Part shown: piece by piece, positions 8,732 to 11,733 of the stretch
How the letters are laid out: each line of letters opens with the position of its first letter
Position numbering within the stretch: the first letter of the stretch is position 1
DNA from: JBEBXQ01 sp040391535
GTDB lineage: Bacteria; Bacteroidota; Bacteroidia; Cytophagales; Spirosomataceae
DNA length: 11,733 nucleotides
Reading direction: 5' to 3'
NCBI GenBank assembly: GCA_040391535.1
Contig: JBEBXQ010000144.1
Coordinates: 1 to 11,733 of the forward strand
Notes under the pieces: generated by a model
Told to the model about the DNA's origin: nothing
The model's input: the letters and a program-made list of their open reading frames with translations, nothing else
The model's database searches: none
Translations under genes and position numbers: made by a program

Positions 8732-8751
8732 ATTCCGGTATTTTCCGGAAT
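8732..8751. repeat. 7-bp inverted repeat upstream of STING-like gene
   Basis: attccgg (8732-8738) and ccggaat (8745-8751) are perfect complements around a 6-bp tatttt loop, 75 bp before the start codon. It could be an operator, a 5'-leader hairpin, or a terminator of upstream transcription; it lacks a following T-run. Confidence 0.35.
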
Positions 8752-8826
8752 AGTTTACGTATATTGGTATTATCATCGTGATATGATGTTGTTTAAACTT
8801 CATATTTTCCTAACCCTTGCTTGTCT

Positions 8827-9933
8827 ATGATCAGAAACAGTTATTATGAAGACGGTCTTCTGGAGATTGTCGTTCTGGGCCCTATGGGTTCTGATGAAAA
8901 AGAAGTGTCAAGTACAACAAAGCGTATAGGTGCTGCAGTGGAATCGTTACTGGAAGAAGATTCGTTAAAGAAGTATCTCGAATTGACCAGAACCCGGCCC
9001 ATGCCCGTGCAGATCCCTGAAAACTGGATGGACTCAGAGATTGTGAAAGGTATTATGGATAAGGTGGATACCGCAGATTTAGTTATTGTAAATCTGACTC
9101 CCTACATGGGAATTACAGGCTCTCCCAGTCCCAATGTTTTTTATGAACTGGGGTTGCTGCATTCTTTAGGGATGCCGGTCATATGTGTTGCCCAGCTGGG
9201 AACTGAGATTCCTTTCTATGCGCGGCATAACAGAATCAGCATGGTTAAAAGTTTTGATATAGAGGATATTAAAGATCGGCTTCGGCAACCGCTAACTGTT
9301 TTTTTAGATCCGGAAAGTTCGGCTGATTTTACGGATAATCGCATAACCCAGTTCTACGGATTACCCATCGTTGATATTAGTGCGGCAGTAGGCCTGGCTA
9401 CCGGATATTATCAGAATTTTGTTTTCAGGCTGCTGGATCGCAAAGGGATTATTCCTCATAATAAGGACAAGGTAAACAGATTGATTGTGGTACGTCCAAA
9501 GAATATTATGCATGAGTTTGAAGAGGACAAAGAGTATCTGGAGAATATACTGAAGGAAAACGGATATACCTTACAGAATAGGATTAATCTGACCGATCCT
9601 TATGACACAAAAGGCAGAGGATTAAATGTGGATTGTGTGGGAACTATTATACTCGATTTACCCAGTACATTATACCCCTTAAAAAAATCTCCGCGTATTT
9701 TGTCTTTAACGGAACGGCTTGATAAACAGGGGGGATTTACGATGCCTTCTAATCCCAACCGGGATATTGCCCTGAAGCAATTGAGTGAACGGTTATTGGA
9801 CCGGGTACAAAATGCCATTCAGTACCACCTCAGGAAAGATGCGGGTATCATCCATCAGGGCTGGCTTGACTTTGCTACAGTTGAGCAGGTACCCGGATTG
9901 CTGAAGAAATACGGTGTGGAGCCGGACCGGTAG
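8827..9933 (+). CDS. TIR/NDT-like effector domain fused to bacterial STING cyclic-dinucleotide sensor
   Basis: 368 aa from the ATG at 8827; a TTG two codons upstream is a less likely start. Residues about 12-160 are a Rossmann-like TIR/nucleoside-deoxyribosyltransferase-type domain: EIVVLGPMG, then ADLVIVNLT (83-91) and PNVFYELGLLHSLGMPVI (102-119). E107 is the candidate catalytic glutamate for NAD or nucleotide cleavage. Residues about 172-340 match prokaryotic STING: AVGLATGYYQNF (187-198) is the dimer-helix signature. A lid with R264 is followed by VGTIILDLPSTLYPL (271-285), in which D277 and T281 have the D-x-x-x-T spacing of the guanine-contacting residues I recall from c-di-GMP-binding bacterial STING. 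Known TIR-STING proteins oligomerise on c-di-GMP and deplete NAD+ in CBASS abortive infection. Here the usual neighbouring CD-NTase is not visible. STING assignment is motif-based; cytoplasmic, no signal or membrane segment. Confidence 0.75.
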   Translation: MIRNSYYEDGLLEIVVLGPMGSDEKEVSSTTKRIGAAVESLLEEDSLKKYLELTRTRPMPVQIPENWMDSEIVKGIMDKVDTADLVIVNLTPYMGITGSPSPNVFYELGLLHSLGMPVICVAQLGTEIPFYARHNRISMVKSFDIEDIKDRLRQPLTVFLDPESSADFTDNRITQFYGLPIVDISAAVGLATGYYQNFVFRLLDRKGIIPHNKDKVNRLIVVRPKNIMHEFEEDKEYLENILKENGYTLQNRINLTDPYDTKGRGLNVDCVGTIILDLPSTLYPLKKSPRILSLTERLDKQGGFTMPSNPNRDIALKQLSERLLDRVQNAIQYHLRKDAGIIHQGWLDFATVEQVPGLLKKYGVEPDR

Positions 9934-10068
9934 CGACAACAGGATTGCACCGGATAAAAGAACTTAACCCATTACTGACTCCTTTTCAAAATCAGGAATG
10001 TGAAACTGGAATGGAGTGAAAATTGAATAATCAGACTATTTATCCTCTCAATCTAAAATTAGAATTAT
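9934..10068. promoter_or_regulatory. 135-bp AT-rich spacer between the two effector-like genes
   Basis: No terminator hairpin is evident, so read-through from the STING-like gene is possible. No convincing -33/-7 pair is seen, although a TTG at 10023-10025 and AT-rich tracts before 10069 could support a separate promoter. Confidence 0.3.
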
Positions 10069-11175
10069 ATGCAGATTATGATGTGCGGAGCAGGTGATAT
10101 CGCTCCATTTTTAGAGGAATTTAAAAGCCAGGTAACCTTGTTTGAATGGCGGCCGATTTGTTTTCTTGATGGTAATTTAAAATATACCAATTATCATAAC
10201 TACCTCGAAAACTCAGTGGAAACAGTGAAACGATCCGATGTGGTTGTATTTGTTATCAATCAGGACTATGGTGATATCACCTGGCAGAATGAATTTCATG
10301 CTGCTAACCAGGAAGGGATTACGTATATAATTCTTTGCCTCTCGGACACCTTTAAAAAATATGTCGACTTTAACTGGAGCACCGAAGAGCAAAATGAGTT
10401 AAAGGACAATGATATGAAATTGTTTACCGCTTTGAATGAAATAGAGCGTTTACAGAAGACCATCATTACCTATACATCGGATAGTTTTGCCCAGAATCTA
10501 AGAAAACAACTTTCACTGACCATAGAACAGGCGGCGAAAGCATTAATAAAAGAGAACCGGCGCAAAGTACTATTGGATATCGTTTTGTCCAGGGATAAAG
10601 AGAAAATCAAAGAATATGCTACTCCTAGACACAGAGAATTTCTGATCGATATTCTGATGGATATTTTTCAGAAAAAAGAAGTGAGAAAGCGTGTACTGGA
10701 GGTATTTGCTGTACAGAAAAACTTTTTCCTGGAGGAAAATGAGTTAATCAACTGTTTAAATGATGCGGAACAAGGCTTACAAAGAAAAACAATTGAATTG
10801 CTACCGGAATTAGTCCATGCGGATATCCATGATATGGACAGGGTTTTTCTGGTACTAAGAGAACTTGTTGTCAATAGTGATGATGTCGGAATTGACAGAA
10901 GGGTATCCGTGAGTATGCTGGATCTGGATGTGGTTAGGGCCGTAAAGGAACTGTCTGACATACCGTTGAAGGACGTAGGAACTCCCCGTAGAATTATCCA
11001 ATGGATTGAACAGTATTTTGATTCAGAAAAAATACAGTTGATCCTGCAACACAGAAATAATTTCAGGGAAGATCTTGATAATCTATTGGCAATTTGCCAG
11101 GAATTCAGGCTGAGTAATGATACCTGGAAAAAAAGCATAGAGCCTTTACGCAACAAGCTTAGAAATAGCTTGTGA
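10069..11175 (+). CDS. TIR/DUF4062-like N-terminal domain with uncharacterised helical C-terminal region
   Basis: 368 aa, not a recognised named protein. The N-terminal ~145 residues look like a small Rossmann/flavodoxin-like fold of the TIR/DUF4062 kind: strand MQIMMCGAGD, then SDVVVFVINQDYGDITWQNEFHAA (56-79) and a strand ITYIILCL. The W72-x-x-E75 spacing recalls the alpha-C glutamate of TIR NADases, so E75 is a candidate catalytic residue. From about 150 to the end it is charged and helical, without recognised motifs, possibly a repeat scaffold or sensor. There are no transmembrane segments. It lies 135 bp after the STING-like gene in the same direction, suggesting one system with two Rossmann-type effectors or a sensor/effector pair. 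It looks more AT-rich than the metabolic genes to the left, which fits accessory DNA. The family assignment is tentative; protein-coding status is firm. Confidence 0.72.
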   Translation: MQIMMCGAGDIAPFLEEFKSQVTLFEWRPICFLDGNLKYTNYHNYLENSVETVKRSDVVVFVINQDYGDITWQNEFHAANQEGITYIILCLSDTFKKYVDFNWSTEEQNELKDNDMKLFTALNEIERLQKTIITYTSDSFAQNLRKQLSLTIEQAAKALIKENRRKVLLDIVLSRDKEKIKEYATPRHREFLIDILMDIFQKKEVRKRVLEVFAVQKNFFLEENELINCLNDAEQGLQRKTIELLPELVHADIHDMDRVFLVLRELVVNSDDVGIDRRVSVSMLDLDVVRAVKELSDIPLKDVGTPRRIIQWIEQYFDSEKIQLILQHRNNFREDLDNLLAICQEFRLSNDTWKKSIEPLRNKLRNSL

Positions 11176-11196
11176 TGAAAAGGGAGTAGGATTGGG

Positions 11197-11242
11197 CTCA
11201 TACAATTTCCTTTCTCCTGAATGAGGAAAGAAATTGTATGAG
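11197..11242. terminator. Long stem-loop between convergent genes, probable bidirectional terminator
   Basis: ctcatacaatttc (11197-11209) and gaaattgtatgag (11230-11242) are perfect 13-bp complements. Alternatively a 12-bp outer stem continues, past one bulged base, into ctttc/gaaag (11210-11214 with 11226-11230), giving about 17 bp. It begins 21 bp after the plus-strand stop and ends 8 bp before the minus-strand stop. No U-tract follows on either strand. Confidence 0.7.
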
Positions 11243-11250
11243 GTATTCCC

Positions 11251-11733
11251 TTACAAATTGTTCGTGTTGATCACTCTTCTCAGGAATTCGGGTATTTCCT
11301 TGATTTGATTAATATCTCTCTCCTGGTTTTTGGTGGTCAGATGTTTATAGGGAACAAGCGATATATGTTTTTTTTGCTCCTGATGTCTGTTTTTAAAGAT
11401 TTTATCATTTTCCCATCTGGTAGCATCCTCATCGTATTCACTGCTTCCATAAGCATGTTCAAAAGGGACAAAACCCTGTAACAGCAAATCGGCACACCAG
11501 CGTCTGTGTTCGATTTCGCCGTACTCCTGTAATATTTTATCCCCGAAAAGGAGATCAGCCACTTCAGGATCGGGTTCAAATGTTTTAGGATTGTATTTCC
11601 AGTTAATTGTTGGCCAGACCAGTCGTATTTTGGTCCACAGGTGATCAGCTGCCTGCCTGTTGGACACTTTGTCTTTTTCCGACAGGTTTTGCCACAAACT
11701 TTCAGCCTTGTCGTATACTTCATAGTCGGTAAG
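11251..11733 (-). CDS. RyR-domain protein, C-terminal part (5' end outside window)
   Basis: The frame is open from the right edge to TAA at 11251-11253, giving 160 visible residues. The apparent starts at 11697 and nearby are internal: the coding frame continues to the edge, reading LTDYEVYDKAESLWQNLSEK. The segment WQNLSEKDKVSNRQAADHLWTKI resembles the region preceding the RyR motif in bacterial TrkA-N/RyR proteins. The C-terminus then gives the RyR (PF02026) signature: EIEHRRWCADLLLQGF (73-88), KKHISLVPYKHL (121-132), D140 and EIPEFL. Prokaryotic RyR domains are thought to bind nucleotide-type ligands and occur in conflict and ion-channel systems with SLOG, TIR or CD-NTase partners. The missing N-terminus could carry TrkA-N, SLOG or a membrane channel. 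It is convergent with the TIR/DUF4062-like gene, so not in the same operon, but probably part of the same island. Confidence 0.72.
   Translation of the reverse strand, partial: LTDYEVYDKAESLWQNLSEKDKVSNRQAADHLWTKIRLVWPTINWKYNPKTFEPDPEVADLLFGDKILQEYGEIEHRRWCADLLLQGFVPFEHAYGSSEYDEDATRWENDKIFKNRHQEQKKHISLVPYKHLTTKNQERDINQIKEIPEFLRRVINTNNL

Larger units (their letters stand above)
8522..8826. promoter_or_regulatory. Divergent intergenic region between desaturase and STING-like gene, with several dyads
   Basis: This 305-bp spacer should carry both promoters. Visible elements: a near-identical 15-bp direct repeat cgaaaatgRgtgaga at 8569-8583 and 8619-8633 (14/15, 50 bp apart); a palindrome ctgtcc-g-ggacag at 8684-8696; a hairpin attccgg-tatttt-ccggaat at 8732-8751; and a 10-bp inverted pair ataccaatat (8541-8550) / atattggtat (8761-8770). 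I found no confident -7 box and no gene. Confidence 0.5.

Noticed and set aside
10668..11201. 177-aa minus-strand ORF rich in Ser and Leu opposite the second effector-like gene
   Set aside because: Its low-complexity Ser/Leu composition is typical of an antisense shadow; the plus-strand frame has proper domain-like sequence.
11337..11723. Alternative minus-strand frame overlapping the RyR-domain gene
   Set aside because: The other frame carries the RyR signature and stays open to the window edge; this one has no recognisable motif.
8827..11733. A CD-NTase cyclase hidden in the island
   Set aside because: I looked for the GS-x(n)-DxD nucleotidyltransferase pattern in all three island proteins and did not find it. 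It may lie beyond the right edge.
1..11733. tRNA, rRNA, CRISPR array, insertion sequence or integrase
   Set aside because: No regularly spaced repeats, transposase motifs or structural RNA signatures were seen on reading either strand.

Overview
The window reads as chromosomal DNA of a Bacteroidota bacterium, probably Cytophagales (Dyadobacter/Spirosoma-like). The evidence is a SusC/SusD outer-membrane nutrient-uptake pair, Bacteroidota-style lipoprotein signals, absence of clear Shine-Dalgarno sequences before most starts, and a front-end fatty-acid desaturase of the kind common in this phylum. The family-level placement is inference.

Left part (1-4020, minus strand): a SusD-like lipoprotein, cut by the left edge, lies 5 bp downstream of a full-length SusC-like TonB-dependent transporter. 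Together they should capture and import an unidentified glycan or other large nutrient. A 411-bp divergent intergenic region (4021-4431) holds an exact 14-bp inverted repeat and separates them from a plus-strand pair (4432-7393). The first gene of that pair is a predicted lipoprotein with a DAKTGAT motif resembling a covalent-FMN (ApbE flavinylation) site. The second, 22 bp later, is a secreted FAD-dependent oxidoreductase with an N-terminal carbohydrate-binding-like beta-sandwich. The layout suggests an extracytoplasmic redox module that may act on the nutrient imported by SusC/D.

Middle (7400-8521, minus strand): a stand-alone membrane fatty-acid desaturase with all three histidine boxes, convergent with the oxidoreductase and probably housekeeping.

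Right part (8522-11733): a likely immune or conflict island based on nucleotide signalling. A regulatory-looking spacer with several short dyads precedes a TIR/NDT-like domain fused to a bacterial STING domain. The fusion carries the GLAxGYxxNF and DLPSTL signatures, which point to cyclic-dinucleotide sensing. Next is a 368-aa protein with a different TIR/DUF4062-like N-terminus and an unrecognised helical C-terminus. A strong hairpin then separates this pair from a convergent gene, cut by the right edge, that ends in a RyR domain. No CD-NTase (the usual cyclase partner of bacterial STING) is visible in the window, so the source of the signal is unknown. This combination is the most interesting feature here.

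No tRNA, rRNA, CRISPR array, transposase or integrase was seen.
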